Below, one piece after another: positions 36,578 through 46,017 of a DNA stretch of 64,000 nucleotides. The notes under the pieces were generated by a model. It had not been told where the DNA came from. It made no database searches and saw only the letters and a program-made list of their open reading frames with translations. The stretch's first letter is position 1. Every line of letters begins with the position of its first letter. Source of the DNA: Acidobacteriaceae bacterium. GTDB taxonomy: Bacteria; Acidobacteriota; Terriglobia; Terriglobales; Acidobacteriaceae. The DNA lies in assembly GCA_003134855.1 (NCBI GenBank), contig PLCS01000004.1:62001-126000 (forward strand), written 5' to 3'. Position numbers and translations under genes: made by a program.

Positions 36578-36682
36578 ATGCTGAACTCAAGGAATCACGG
36601 AATTGCGGTCATGGACCTGTGTATGTGTATGCACATGGCGTGCGGACCCGTCCGTGTGGCTTTTGAGAGGCAAATGCGCTAG
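36578..36682 (+). CDS. Met/Cys-rich leader peptide upstream of metYX
   Basis: 34 codons. The middle reads MDLCMCMHMACG: four Met and three Cys within 11 residues (positions 12-22), flanked by unremarkable residues. No Shine-Dalgarno; the ATG is six bases behind a TTGACA/GATACT promoter. A rho-independent terminator starts 24 bases after its stop codon, and metY begins 155 bases after the stop. The segment TGCGGACCCG inside it can pair with CGGGTCCACA in the terminator. Interpretation: ribosome stalling at Met/Cys codons controls the terminator. Actinobacteria have Cys-rich leader peptides before sulfur genes; homology is not claimed. Confidence 0.65.
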   Translation: MLNSRNHGIAVMDLCMCMHMACGPVRVAFERQMR

Positions 36683-36705
36683 GCGCAACCGATCTTGAAG
36701 TCAGG

Positions 36706-36741
36706 CGGCCCGGGTCCACATAGGATTCGGGCCGTTTTGCT
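36706..36741 (+). terminator. Attenuator terminator before metY
   Basis: Seven-base perfect arms CGGCCCG (36706-36712) and CGGGCCG (36728-36734), followed by TTTTGCTTGT. It lies between the leader peptide and metY, 97 bases upstream of the metY start. Confidence 0.7.
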
Positions 36742-36744
36742 TGT

Positions 36745-36796
36745 GGAGTTCATCGTATCCCACCCATCGCACAGAACGCGATGGATGGGGCACTCA
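36745..36796. repeat. Hairpin repeat, family 2 (reverse orientation)
   Basis: GGAGTTCATCGTATCCCACC, stem CATCGC / GCGATG with loop ACAGAA, then GATGGGGCACTC. Sits between the attenuator and metY. Confidence 0.65.
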
Positions 36797-36819
36797 GTAG
36801 TCGCGGAATGATTGAATAA

Positions 36820-38139
<1,320 letters not shown>

Positions 38140-38177
38140 AGAGCGCGAAGGACGGTGAGTGTAGCACAATAGGAATC

Positions 38178-39308
38178 ATGAGTGAAACCCGAGCCGGGAC
38201 AGGAAGCTCGCCGCCCGCGAAGACCTTTCTTGCGCCTACCTACGAAGGCGACTTTGTGCTGGACGAGACCCTGTCGCTGGAGTGCGGGCGCGCGCTGGCC
38301 GGCGTTACGCTGCATTACGCGGTCTATGGCCGGCTGAACGCGACCAAGGACAACGCCGTGCTGGTCTGCCATGCACTGACCGGCTCGGCGCTGGTAGGCT
38401 CCTGGTGGCCGGAGATCTTCGCCCCCGGCGCGGTGCTCTCGCTGGATCACGACTTTGTGATCTGCATCAATATGCTGGGCTCCTGTTACGGCTCCACGGG
38501 CCCCGGCTCCGTTAACCCGGTAACCGGCATGATCTACGGCCCGGACTTTCCGCTGGTTTCGATCCGCGACAATGTACGGGCGCAGGCCAAGCTGCTGGAC
38601 TCGCTGGGCATCCGGCGGCTGCGGCTGGTTCTGGGCGGCTCCATCGGCGGCATGCAGGCGCTGGATTGGGCCATCCACGACCCCCAGCGCGTGCAGCGCG
38701 CGCTCATCATCGGCGCGACGCCGCTTTCGGCGATGGGGCTGGCGCTCAACCACTTGCAACGTCAGGCCATCCTGCGCGACCCGGAGTGGAAGGGTGGCCG
38801 CTATCGGCCGCAGCGCCCTCCACGCAACGGGTTGGCCTTTGCGCGCCAGATCGCCATGCTCAGCTACAAATCCTCTGAATTGTTCGACGAGCGTTTTGGC
38901 CGCAAGCCGAATCGCAGCGGGGAGGACCCTTGGGACGCGGGAGGGCAGCAGGGCGGCCTCGGCCTCACTGGAGGGCGCTTCGACATCGCCGGCTACCTCG
39001 ACCACCAGGGGGAGCGGTTCATTGACCGCTTTGACGCCAACTCTTATCTGGCCATTCTGCGCACCATGGATATATGGGATCCGCAGCGCGGATGCTCCTC
39101 GGCAGCCGAGGCCTTTGGCGGGATTCGCGCCCGTCTCAGCTTTGTCGGCATCAGCTCCGACTGGCTTTTTCCTCCCCAGGCCGTGCGCGACTTTGCCTAT
39201 ACCATTCGCGCAGCCGGCGTGCAGGCCGATTACCGGGAGATGACCAGCGCCCATGGCCACGACGCCTTCCTGGCCGAACAGGCTGAACTGGTGAGGCTGC
39301 TGCAATGA
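38178..39308 (+). CDS. metX: Homoserine O-acetyltransferase
   Basis: 376 aa alpha/beta-hydrolase-fold enzyme that makes O-acetylhomoserine, the substrate of MetY. LVCHALTGSA, INMLGSCYGSTGPGS, the nucleophile elbow GGSIGGMQALDW (family norm GGSMGG), and the catalytic Asp/His in SDWLFPP and HGHDAFL are visible. Upstream in-frame ATG 38136 overlaps the metY stop (ATGA); ATG 38178, with AGGAA upstream, gives a more usual N-terminus. CACAAT ends seven bases before this ATG, so an internal leaderless start is possible too. Confidence 0.94.
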   Translation: MSETRAGTGSSPPAKTFLAPTYEGDFVLDETLSLECGRALAGVTLHYAVYGRLNATKDNAVLVCHALTGSALVGSWWPEIFAPGAVLSLDHDFVICINMLGSCYGSTGPGSVNPVTGMIYGPDFPLVSIRDNVRAQAKLLDSLGIRRLRLVLGGSIGGMQALDWAIHDPQRVQRALIIGATPLSAMGLALNHLQRQAILRDPEWKGGRYRPQRPPRNGLAFARQIAMLSYKSSELFDERFGRKPNRSGEDPWDAGGQQGGLGLTGGRFDIAGYLDHQGERFIDRFDANSYLAILRTMDIWDPQRGCSSAAEAFGGIRARLSFVGISSDWLFPPQAVRDFAYTIRAAGVQADYREMTSAHGHDAFLAEQAELVRLLQ

Positions 39309-39445
39309 AAACAGGGAACAGTTTTGCCTTGATTGGTGTCTAATCGGTTATGGGTCCGAGTGAGCATCCAAACCGGGGAGCGGAGAACCGGGATCAGAAA
39401 GTGTTTTTGGCTCTTGACAAGCTCCAAATCCTGTTAAAAAGCTCG

Positions 39446-39475
39446 CTATTCCCTGTTCCCTATTCCTTATTCTCG
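39446..39475. repeat. TATTCCC low-complexity repeat (reverse of GGGAATA)
   Basis: CTATTCCCTGTTCCCTATTCC, the reverse-complement form of the repeats at 27583 and 43566. The gap 39309-39660 otherwise holds only a promoter and leader. Confidence 0.55.
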
Positions 39476-39494
39476 GTTTTTTTTGCAACTCCGC

Positions 39495-39523
39495 TTGTCA
39501 CAAAGCGCGCGGCTTTCTATAAT
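39495..39523 (+). promoter_or_regulatory. Strong sigma70-type promoter
   Basis: TTGTCA (39495-39500), exactly 17 bases, TATAAT (39518-39523). Predicts a start near 39530 and a ~130-base 5' leader for the 443-aa exported protein. Confidence 0.65.
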
Positions 39524-39660
39524 CCATCCAACACCGCATTGAAAGCCGTGGTATCGTTGAATCGATGCCCCGGTGCTCGACCGCCCCAAGGAACGGTTGC
39601 GCATTCCATGAGCGAGTGCTTGAACATTGATCTCCATTTCGCAGTTCCCAGGAGTACTAA

Positions 39661-40992
39661 ATGAAGAAGTTAGTCTTTGCGTCTGTGTTGGCATTGGCGA
39701 GCGTCAGCCTCGTTTCCGCGCCCATGCTTCGTGCCCAGGATTCGATTGTCATCAAGGATCCGGCAGAGTTCAACACCTATCAAATGGCCACATCGCAGGC
39801 CGATCCAAAAGCCAAGGCCATGGCTTTGGAGAGCTTTTTGACGGCTTACCCGCAGAGCGTCGTCAAGAACTCTGTGCTCGATTCGCTGATCGATACCTAT
39901 CAGGGTCTGCAAGATGCGGACAAGACGCTCAGCGCGGCCAGCCGCTTACTTCAGGTGGACCCCGGCAACATGAAGGCCATTTTCATGTCGGTCATCATCA
40001 AGAAGGGCCAGTGCGTCAAGACCCAGGATGCGCAGACCTGCGACGATGCTGGGCTGCTCGCCGGGAAGGGTCTAGCGGCTGTCAAGCCTGCCGCTACATC
40101 CGACGCTGACTGGAAGAAGCTGATCAGTGGAACCTATCCGACCTTTCACTCGGCGATCGCTTTGGACGACATTACCTCCAAGAAGGATATCAAGGGCGGA
40201 ATCTCCGAATACCGCACCGAACTGATGCTTTATCCGCCCGAGCAGACCACCACCTGGCCTTCGCAGGGACTGTGGGATACGCTGCAACTGGCGGAAGCAT
40301 ACACCAAGTCGGATAGCCCCGATCACCTGGTGCAGGCGGTCTGGTTCTACGCGCGCGCATGGAACTACGCCACCCCGATCAAAGCCCAGATTGAAAAAAA
40401 GATGAACTACTACTACCAGAAGTACCACGGCAATCTGGACGGCTTGAGTGATGTGAAAACCCAGGCGGCGGCTACGCTCTTCCCGTCAGGTACCTTTGTG
40501 ATCTCCGCCGCGCCGACTCCGATTGAGCTTGCTCACAAGGCAATTGTGGAAACCCCTGACCTGAGCAAAATGGCCTTGGTCGACACGGAGTTCATCCTGG
40601 CCAACGGTGCCAAGGAAGACACCGACAAACTGTGGGCCATTCTGAAGAATCAGGTTACGCCGGTCCCGGGAATTGTCATCGAAGCCAGCGCATCGGTGAT
40701 CAAGGTTGCCGTGACCCAGGATGCCAAGGATAACAAGATTGCCGACTTCATCGTCAATCTGAAGAAGCCCCTGGCAGACAAGGATATTCCCGCGGTTGGC
40801 TTCGAGTACAAGATTCCGCCGGGGACCGCGCTGGTGGGAACCTACGACACCTTCACCCAGGTTCCAGCCACGGCGACTTTGGCGCAAACCGCACAGATCG
40901 TGCTGCGCGACGGAGATATCCAGTTGGAGAAGAAGAAGCCTGCCGCCCCGGCGCATAAACCAGCAGCCGGTCACCATCCGGCAAAGCCCTAA
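39661..40992 (+). CDS. Exported TPR-like protein of unknown function
   Basis: 443 aa. Signal peptide MKKLVFASVLALASVSLVSA, cleavage near APMLRAQD. Residues ~35-110 look like TPR/tetratricopeptide helices (KAKAMALESFLTAYPQS, DSLIDTYQGLQDADKTLSAASRLLQVDPGNMKAI). The C-terminal half is mixed and ends in a K/P/A/H-rich tail (KKKPAAPAHKPAAGHHPAK). Good ribosome site AGGAG and strong promoter; ends with a strong terminator, so it is a well-expressed single gene. Confidence 0.78.
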   Translation: MKKLVFASVLALASVSLVSAPMLRAQDSIVIKDPAEFNTYQMATSQADPKAKAMALESFLTAYPQSVVKNSVLDSLIDTYQGLQDADKTLSAASRLLQVDPGNMKAIFMSVIIKKGQCVKTQDAQTCDDAGLLAGKGLAAVKPAATSDADWKKLISGTYPTFHSAIALDDITSKKDIKGGISEYRTELMLYPPEQTTTWPSQGLWDTLQLAEAYTKSDSPDHLVQAVWFYARAWNYATPIKAQIEKKMNYYYQKYHGNLDGLSDVKTQAAATLFPSGTFVISAAPTPIELAHKAIVETPDLSKMALVDTEFILANGAKEDTDKLWAILKNQVTPVPGIVIEASASVIKVAVTQDAKDNKIADFIVNLKKPLADKDIPAVGFEYKIPPGTALVGTYDTFTQVPATATLAQTAQIVLRDGDIQLEKKKPAAPAHKPAAGHHPAKP

Positions 40993-41035
40993 TCTGCTGT
41001 GTTGTCTGGCCGTTTGGACTGACTGATTATTTGTC

Positions 41036-41060
41036 GCCGGAGCTGGCAAGCTCCGGCGCG
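41036..41060. repeat. Inverted repeat in the terminator region
   Basis: GCCGGAGCT / AGCTCCGGC, nine-base perfect arms around GGCA-type loop. It has no T tract; probably supports the terminator 25 bases downstream. Confidence 0.6.
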
Positions 41061-41084
41061 TTCTACCCTCCTCCTGGGCCATCA

Positions 41085-41119
41085 AGGGCAGCCTGCATCA
41101 GGCTGCCCTTTTTGTGTTT
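41085..41119 (+). terminator. Strong rho-independent terminator
   Basis: AGGGCAGCCTG / CAGGCTGCCCT, 11-base perfect stem with CAT loop, followed by TTTTTGTGTTTT. Confidence 0.9.
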
Positions 41120-41175
41120 TCCCCTGCTCTCAACCAAGAGACTGCTGGATGCAATGGTGGTAGGCTAAGGGCAGC

Positions 41176-42060
41176 ATGGAACGATTCAGAATCCTCCCCG
41201 CCGTCCTGGTCCTTGCCGCCATCGCCCTGCTCTGCGCCCCCGCAGCGGCTCAGGATCAGGATTCCTCTACGCCACAACCCAGGCATGTGCGCCAGCCTGC
41301 TCAGCACCCCGTGCCGTTTTCTCTCGGCAGCGATACGCCCCAATCTGCCACGCCGGTCGAGTTCCGCTCCTTGGACCGGATGACCCCGCAGGATCGCGAT
41401 CTGGCGGCTGGCGCGGAGTCCGCGATCGACGAGCGCGCCGGGGTTGACGGACTGGAATTCAACCAAGGCAGCTGGAATTACCAGCAGATAGCCTGCTCCG
41501 CGCTTCCCAATCACCTCTTTCTACAGTTCACGCGCAACAACGGCGCCGGCGATGTGAGCGTCTTTTCCGCGTCGATTCCGCGCACAGGCGGCGGGCGCGT
41601 GTGGATTATCCCCATTTTGCGCCGCGGCTATTCGCTCTTCTCGGTCGCACCCATCAACGCGCTCACCATCTCGGCCTTCAACCACATCCGGGCTGAAGAG
41701 CATCCGGCCATGGCCCCGGAGTGGCTTGCAACCGGCCTCTGCTACGCCGCGCTGGCGGGAGCGCATCCCCAGATCGGGCCGCCGGACGAGAGCGAAATCA
41801 AGAAGCTGCCTGCCGCCCCGACGGGCATCCTGGCGATCTCACCCGGTGGCGGCGCCGTGATTTTGTTTACCGATGTGTCGGCGATTCCACGGCCGATGCA
41901 GTGGACCATGACCTTCGACGGTAAAGGCAAGCTGCTGAAGGCCACGCATGCAGCGGCGCCAAAATCAAGAGAAAAGGTTGTGCAGAAAACTCCGGTCGAA
42001 GTCCAGGGTAAACCCGTTCAAACGACGGATGCCGAGGGAAAAGCCAGGCTCATCAAATAG
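41176..42060 (+). CDS. Exported protein of unknown function
   Basis: 294 aa. Signal peptide MERFRILPAVLVLAAIALLCAPAAAQ. Mature part begins disordered (QDQDSSTPQPRHVRQPAQHP), then a domain with SWNYQQIACSALPNHLFLQFTRNNG and VWIIPILRRGYSLFSVAP; C-terminal basic/acidic tail. No family recognised; likely a lineage-specific envelope protein. -10-like TAGGCT nine bases before ATG. Confidence 0.72.
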   Translation: MERFRILPAVLVLAAIALLCAPAAAQDQDSSTPQPRHVRQPAQHPVPFSLGSDTPQSATPVEFRSLDRMTPQDRDLAAGAESAIDERAGVDGLEFNQGSWNYQQIACSALPNHLFLQFTRNNGAGDVSVFSASIPRTGGGRVWIIPILRRGYSLFSVAPINALTISAFNHIRAEEHPAMAPEWLATGLCYAALAGAHPQIGPPDESEIKKLPAAPTGILAISPGGGAVILFTDVSAIPRPMQWTMTFDGKGKLLKATHAAAPKSREKVVQKTPVEVQGKPVQTTDAEGKARLIK

Positions 42061-42186
42061 CTCACGCTATGGCTGTAGGCTGCTCCCCGGACGGCGATCC
42101 GGCTGAAGGCTGTCCAGCCTCGCGGACGCAATGCAAGAGCCGACCCGTTTCCGGCAGACGCCGCTTCGTTGTATACTCCAACCCGT

Positions 42187-42888
42187 ATGCAAGTTTTTGT
42201 GATTCTCCCAGCTGCGGGGCTGGGAACCCGGATGGCCGGGCCGCAGCCCAAACAGTTTCTCATCCTCGATGGGCTTCCCATCCTGATCCATTCGCTGCGC
42301 GCCTTTGCCGCGGTCCAGCGGGTGACGGCGATCTATGTGGCCGTGCGCCAGCCGGAGATGGAGCGCGTCCAGGCCCAAATTGCCGAGTATGGTTTCAGCG
42401 CGCGTGTTCACGTCGTCGAAGGCGGCGACCACCGCCAGGAGTCGGTCTCCCACGCGCTGGCCGCCCTGCCCGCCGAGCCGGACGACATTGTTCTGGTTCA
42501 CGACGCCGTCAGGCCGCTGATCGACGCGGCCACCATCGACCGGACCATCGACGCGGTCCTCGAGCACGGAGCGGCCATCGTCGGAATGCCGGCCGTGGAC
42601 ACCATCAAGCAGGTGGAGCGGACCGCCCACGGAGCGCTGGTCACCTCCACGATTCCGCGCGAGTTTATTGTGCTGGCGCAGACGCCGCAGGGCTTCCGCT
42701 ATGGACTCTTGCAGAGCGCTTTCTCCGAGGCCGTGGCGGACGGCTTTATCGGCACCGACGAGGCCTCGGTCGTCGAGCGCGCCGGCCATCCGGTCGCCGT
42801 GGTACATGGCTCTCCAGTGAATTTGAAGATTACCCAACCGGGAGATCTGGCGTTGGCTGAGTTCTACATACGCCAGCGCGCCCGCTGA
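42187..42888 (+). CDS. ispD: 2-C-methyl-D-erythritol 4-phosphate cytidylyltransferase
   Basis: 233 aa MEP-pathway enzyme. The nucleotide-binding N-terminus VILPAAGLGTRMAGPQPKQF is the IspD signature; VHDAVRPLIDAATID and VWAQTPQ-like VLAQTPQGFRY, and SPVNLKITQPGDLALAE complete it. ATG 42187 gives the correct N-terminus; TATACT ends nine bases upstream. ispF follows 60 bases later on the same strand. Confidence 0.95.
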   Translation: MQVFVILPAAGLGTRMAGPQPKQFLILDGLPILIHSLRAFAAVQRVTAIYVAVRQPEMERVQAQIAEYGFSARVHVVEGGDHRQESVSHALAALPAEPDDIVLVHDAVRPLIDAATIDRTIDAVLEHGAAIVGMPAVDTIKQVERTAHGALVTSTIPREFIVLAQTPQGFRYGLLQSAFSEAVADGFIGTDEASVVERAGHPVAVVHGSPVNLKITQPGDLALAEFYIRQRAR

Positions 42889-42948
42889 GGGCGGCTGAAT
42901 GAAATGGAACTCGCCGCCGATTAGCTCGAAAGAACAGGCACGGTAACC

Positions 42949-43563
42949 ATGGAAACACGGATCGGATTTGGCTATGACTCGCACGTCTTCAAGGCGGGCG
43001 TGCCGCTGCGCATCGGTGGACTCGCGCTGGACCACCCGGAGGGCCTGGCCGGCCACTCCGACGGCGACGTACTGCTGCACGCCATCACCGACGCGCTACT
43101 GGGCGCCATCGCCGCCGGCGACATCGGCACCTTCTTCCCGCCCGGAGACCCGCGCTGGAAGGACGCCGACTCGGCCGTGTTTCTCAACCTGGCCATGGAG
43201 GTGCTGCAACGCGCCGGCTACCGTATCGTGAACGTCGACACAACGCTGATTCTGGCCGCGCCCAAGATCGCCCCCCTCTCCAGCGAGATGCGCGCCCGCG
43301 TCGCCGACCTGCTGAGCCTGGGCACCGATCAGGTGAGCATCAAAGCCAAAACTCCGGAGGGGCTGAACCTCGACCACGTCGCCCAATGCCATGCCATCGT
43401 ACTGATCGAGCGCGTGATCGAACCCGAAGAGCTGAAGAGCATGAGCGCCGTGATCGAAAGCCAGCGCCAGCTCGAAGATGTAGTCGAAGACCTGATCAGC
43501 TCCGTCCACGGCATCCCCAAAAAGCGCGGGGGCCTGGTCTACGATACCGAGGACATTACGTAA
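42949..43563 (+). CDS. ispF: 2-C-methyl-D-erythritol 2,4-cyclodiphosphate synthase with C-terminal extension
   Basis: 204 aa. FGYDSHVF (D-x-H zinc site), GHSDGDVLLHAITDALLGA, DIGTFFPP, and KAKTPEGL(N) form the IspF core of ~158 aa. About 42 further residues (EELKSMSAVIESQRQLEDVV and onward to TEDIT) follow the core as a charged helical tail, not part of the enzyme's fold. Functions with ispD in isoprenoid synthesis. The tail may be a lineage feature. Confidence 0.94.
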   Translation: METRIGFGYDSHVFKAGVPLRIGGLALDHPEGLAGHSDGDVLLHAITDALLGAIAAGDIGTFFPPGDPRWKDADSAVFLNLAMEVLQRAGYRIVNVDTTLILAAPKIAPLSSEMRARVADLLSLGTDQVSIKAKTPEGLNLDHVAQCHAIVLIERVIEPEELKSMSAVIESQRQLEDVVEDLISSVHGIPKKRGGLVYDTEDIT

Positions 43564-43565
43564 AG

Positions 43566-43603
43566 CAGGGATCGGGGATCAGGGAATAGGGAATAGGGAT
43601 CAG
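43566..43603. repeat. GGGAATAGG / GGGATCAG low-complexity repeat
   Basis: Units GGGATC.GGGATCA.GGGAATA.GGGAATA.GGGATCA in direct tandem. Confidence 0.6.
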
Positions 43604-43609
43604 CAGCCG

Positions 43610-43684
43610 TTAAACCAGCAGAATTGGCATTCCGTACTGCGCCAGCTTCTTGTCGCTCGTCACAAGAATCAGGCGTTCAATCAT
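43610..43684 (-). pseudogene. C-terminal remnant of a PIN-domain toxin (VapC-like)
   Basis: 24 codons plus stop on the minus strand: MIERLILVTSDKKLAQYGMP and ILLV. LILVTSDKxLAxYG is the usual last strand-helix of VapC PIN domains (the T-x-D carries a catalytic Asp). The rest of the domain and any antitoxin are missing; the repeat at 43566 touches its 3' end. The rest of 43564-43815 shows nothing else. Confidence 0.5.
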
Positions 43685-43815
43685 GGGCCGATTTGCCGGT
43701 TTGGTCAAGTTGGTCAAGGCCAACCTGCACCCTCCCTATCCGTCCCAGCCGCCTTCGCCGCCCAGGCCTGAGACAGTCCGCGCCGGGCCGATTTGCGATA
43801 CGATGCAAACGAGCG

Positions 43816-44934
43816 ATGAATTCTAAAAACACTCCGTCCGCTGCCCTGTCCGCCGGCCCACGTGGCCGGTTTGCCACCGCCTACCGGGTGCTGGAGGAGG
43901 CCATCACCTCGCACGCCTTTCCCGGCTGCGCCTTCGGGGTGCTAGCGGGCAATGAAGTTATTCTCGCGGACGCGCGGGGCCGATTCACCTATGACGAAAC
44001 CTCCGCCGCCGTCGCCCCGCAAACCGTCTACGACGTAGCCAGCATCACCAAGGTTGCCGCGACCACCGCCGCGGCGATGCTGCTCCACCAGCAGGGCCTG
44101 CTGAGCCTGGAAACGACGCTGGGCGAGCTGCTGCACGGCTTTGTGGAGGGCCGCGCCGTGGGCAACGCTGCCCGCCGTGTGACGCTGCGCCATTTGCTGG
44201 CCCACAACTCCGGGCTGCCCGGTTACGTCGAGTTCTTCCGCACCGCCGCCATGCCCGAGGCGCTCTTGAGAGCCTGCCTGGAGCTGCCGCTCAAAGAAGA
44301 GCCAGGGGCGCAATCAGAGTACTCCGATCCCGGCTTCATTCTGTTAGGCAAAGCGCTGGAAGCGCTGACCGGCGAAGCCCTCGCGCCTTGGATGCGGCGC
44401 GAAGTCTTTCAGCCGCTGGGCTTGACGGCAACGAGCTTTTGCCCTCCCGCCGAGGCGCGAAGCCTCATTCCGCCCACCGAGGAGGACACAACCTTTCGCC
44501 ATCGCGTGATTCAAGGAGAAGTCCAGGATGAAAACGCCTGGCTTCTTGGAGGCGTAGCCGGTCACGCCGGGCTGTTTTCCAATGTGCCCGACCTGCTGCG
44601 CTTTGCCCGCGAGATTCTCGCCGCTGCTTCCGGCGCAGGCGAGGCTCGCCTCTTTGACGCGACGACGGTCGAACTCTTTGCCCAAAGGCAAAGCCCGCCG
44701 GGATCTTCGCGGGCGCTGGGTTGGGATACGCCTTCGGAAAACTCTTCGTCTGGCAAGCATTTTTCACCCCATTCCATCGGCCATCTGGGCTTCAGCGGCT
44801 GCTCGCTGTGGATCGACCTGGAGGCCGGGATTGCCGTTGCACTGCTGACGAATCGCACCTGGCCCGGCCGCCAGAGCCAACTTATTCGCCAGGTAAGGCC
44901 CGCCTTTCACGACGCCGTCCGTGAGGCGCTCTAA
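43816..44934 (+). CDS. Serine hydrolase, class C beta-lactamase family
   Basis: 372 aa penicillin-binding-protein/esterase-like fold. SxxK box VASITKVAATTAA (Ser nucleophile, Lys), second motif YSD in SEYSDPGFILLGKAL, third-motif equivalent HLG in IGHLGFSGCS. Beta-lactamase families use YxN and KTG, so this is more likely a peptidase or esterase than a lactamase. It has no signal peptide. Located 92 bases before murQ, so a role in cell-wall recycling is plausible. ATG 43816 is used because the earlier frame reads arginine/proline-rich filler. Confidence 0.85.
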   Translation: MNSKNTPSAALSAGPRGRFATAYRVLEEAITSHAFPGCAFGVLAGNEVILADARGRFTYDETSAAVAPQTVYDVASITKVAATTAAAMLLHQQGLLSLETTLGELLHGFVEGRAVGNAARRVTLRHLLAHNSGLPGYVEFFRTAAMPEALLRACLELPLKEEPGAQSEYSDPGFILLGKALEALTGEALAPWMRREVFQPLGLTATSFCPPAEARSLIPPTEEDTTFRHRVIQGEVQDENAWLLGGVAGHAGLFSNVPDLLRFAREILAAASGAGEARLFDATTVELFAQRQSPPGSSRALGWDTPSENSSSGKHFSPHSIGHLGFSGCSLWIDLEAGIAVALLTNRTWPGRQSQLIRQVRPAFHDAVREAL

Positions 44935-45026
44935 GACTTCCGCAATCCGAACTTGCTTCAAATGCTGAGAATTCACTTTTGAGTTGACTGCTTTGCAGAT
45001 ACAATAAAAACTTGGGGACTGACGCG

Positions 45027-46004
45027 ATGCTAACCAGTTCGACGATGCAGGAGACAGCCGGCGCCCAGGGAATCGAACTCAGGAAAGACCAGGCCTCCCA
45101 GCTTCAGCAACTGACAACCGAGAGCCAGAACGAAGCCTCTCAAGGCTTTGACACCAAATCCGCGCTGGAGATCGCTCGCATCATCAACCACGAGGACGCG
45201 AAGGTTGCCTCGGCGGTCAAGAAGGCGATTCCGGAGATTGCGCTGGTCATCGACCAGGTGGCGCGCAGCCTGCGCGAGGGCGGCCGACTGATCTACGTCG
45301 GCGCAGGCTCCAGCGGGCGGATCGCCGCGCTGGACGCCTCCGAATGCCCGCCCACTTATTCGACGGCCCCCGGACAGGTGCAATATATCATGGCCGGCGG
45401 ACCCAAGGCGCTAGCCTCGGCCGTCGAGGTCAACGAAGACTCCGAAGAGCTGGGCCAGCGGGACATCGCCCGCCGCCGCCCCACGCGCAAGGACGTTGTG
45501 GTCGGCGTCTCCGCCTCCGGCCGCACTCCCTACGTCGTGGCCGCTGTAGCCTATGCCCACGCCCGCGGCGCCCACACCGCCGCCGTTACCTGCAATCACG
45601 AGACCCCTCTGGCCGCGGCCGCCGACATCACCATCATTGCCGACGTCGGCCCCGAGGTCATCTCCGGCTCCACGCGCTTGAAGGCCGGCTCCGCCCAGAA
45701 GATGGTTCTGAACATGATCACCACCGGCGCCATGACCCGCCTGGGATACGTCTACGAAAACCTGATGGTCAACGTCCATATGCAAAACTCCAAGCTGACC
45801 GAGCGCGGCATCCGCATCCTGATGTGCGCCTGCAAGATCGACCACGAGGCTGCGGTGCAGATCATCAAGAGCGCCGGCCGCAGCGTCCCCGTGGCGCTGG
45901 TGATGCTCAAGGCCAAAGTCGACAAGCCGGAGGCCGTTCGCCGCCTCGCCAAATCCGACGGCAATGTCCGCCTCGCCATCGAGGACAATGTGCTGGATCT
46001 GTAA
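45027..46004 (+). CDS. murQ: N-acetylmuramic acid 6-phosphate etherase
   Basis: 325 aa SIS-domain lyase that converts MurNAc-6-P to GlcNAc-6-P and lactate in peptidoglycan recycling. GAGSSGRIAALDASECPPTY, ASGRTPYVVAAVAYA, DVGPEVISGSTRLKAGSAQK and EKVNMLTTGAM-like LNMITTGAMTRLG are diagnostic. ATG 45027; GGGGACTGA serves as ribosome site and TACAAT lies 22 bases upstream. An odd, Q-rich N-terminal extension (residues 1-35) precedes the core. Confidence 0.95.
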   Translation: MLTSSTMQETAGAQGIELRKDQASQLQQLTTESQNEASQGFDTKSALEIARIINHEDAKVASAVKKAIPEIALVIDQVARSLREGGRLIYVGAGSSGRIAALDASECPPTYSTAPGQVQYIMAGGPKALASAVEVNEDSEELGQRDIARRRPTRKDVVVGVSASGRTPYVVAAVAYAHARGAHTAAVTCNHETPLAAAADITIIADVGPEVISGSTRLKAGSAQKMVLNMITTGAMTRLGYVYENLMVNVHMQNSKLTERGIRILMCACKIDHEAAVQIIKSAGRSVPVALVMLKAKVDKPEAVRRLAKSDGNVRLAIEDNVLDL

Positions 46005-46017
46005 AGAATTCTGCTAC

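Noticed and set aside
43624-43815. Upstream extension of the serine hydrolase by 64 residues
   Set aside because: The extension reads through the PIN remnant and has no start signal; ATG 43816 fits the family better.
43816-44934. Beta-lactamase resistance gene
   Set aside because: No signal peptide, YSD and HLG instead of YxN and KTG; more likely a peptidase or esterase of the same fold.
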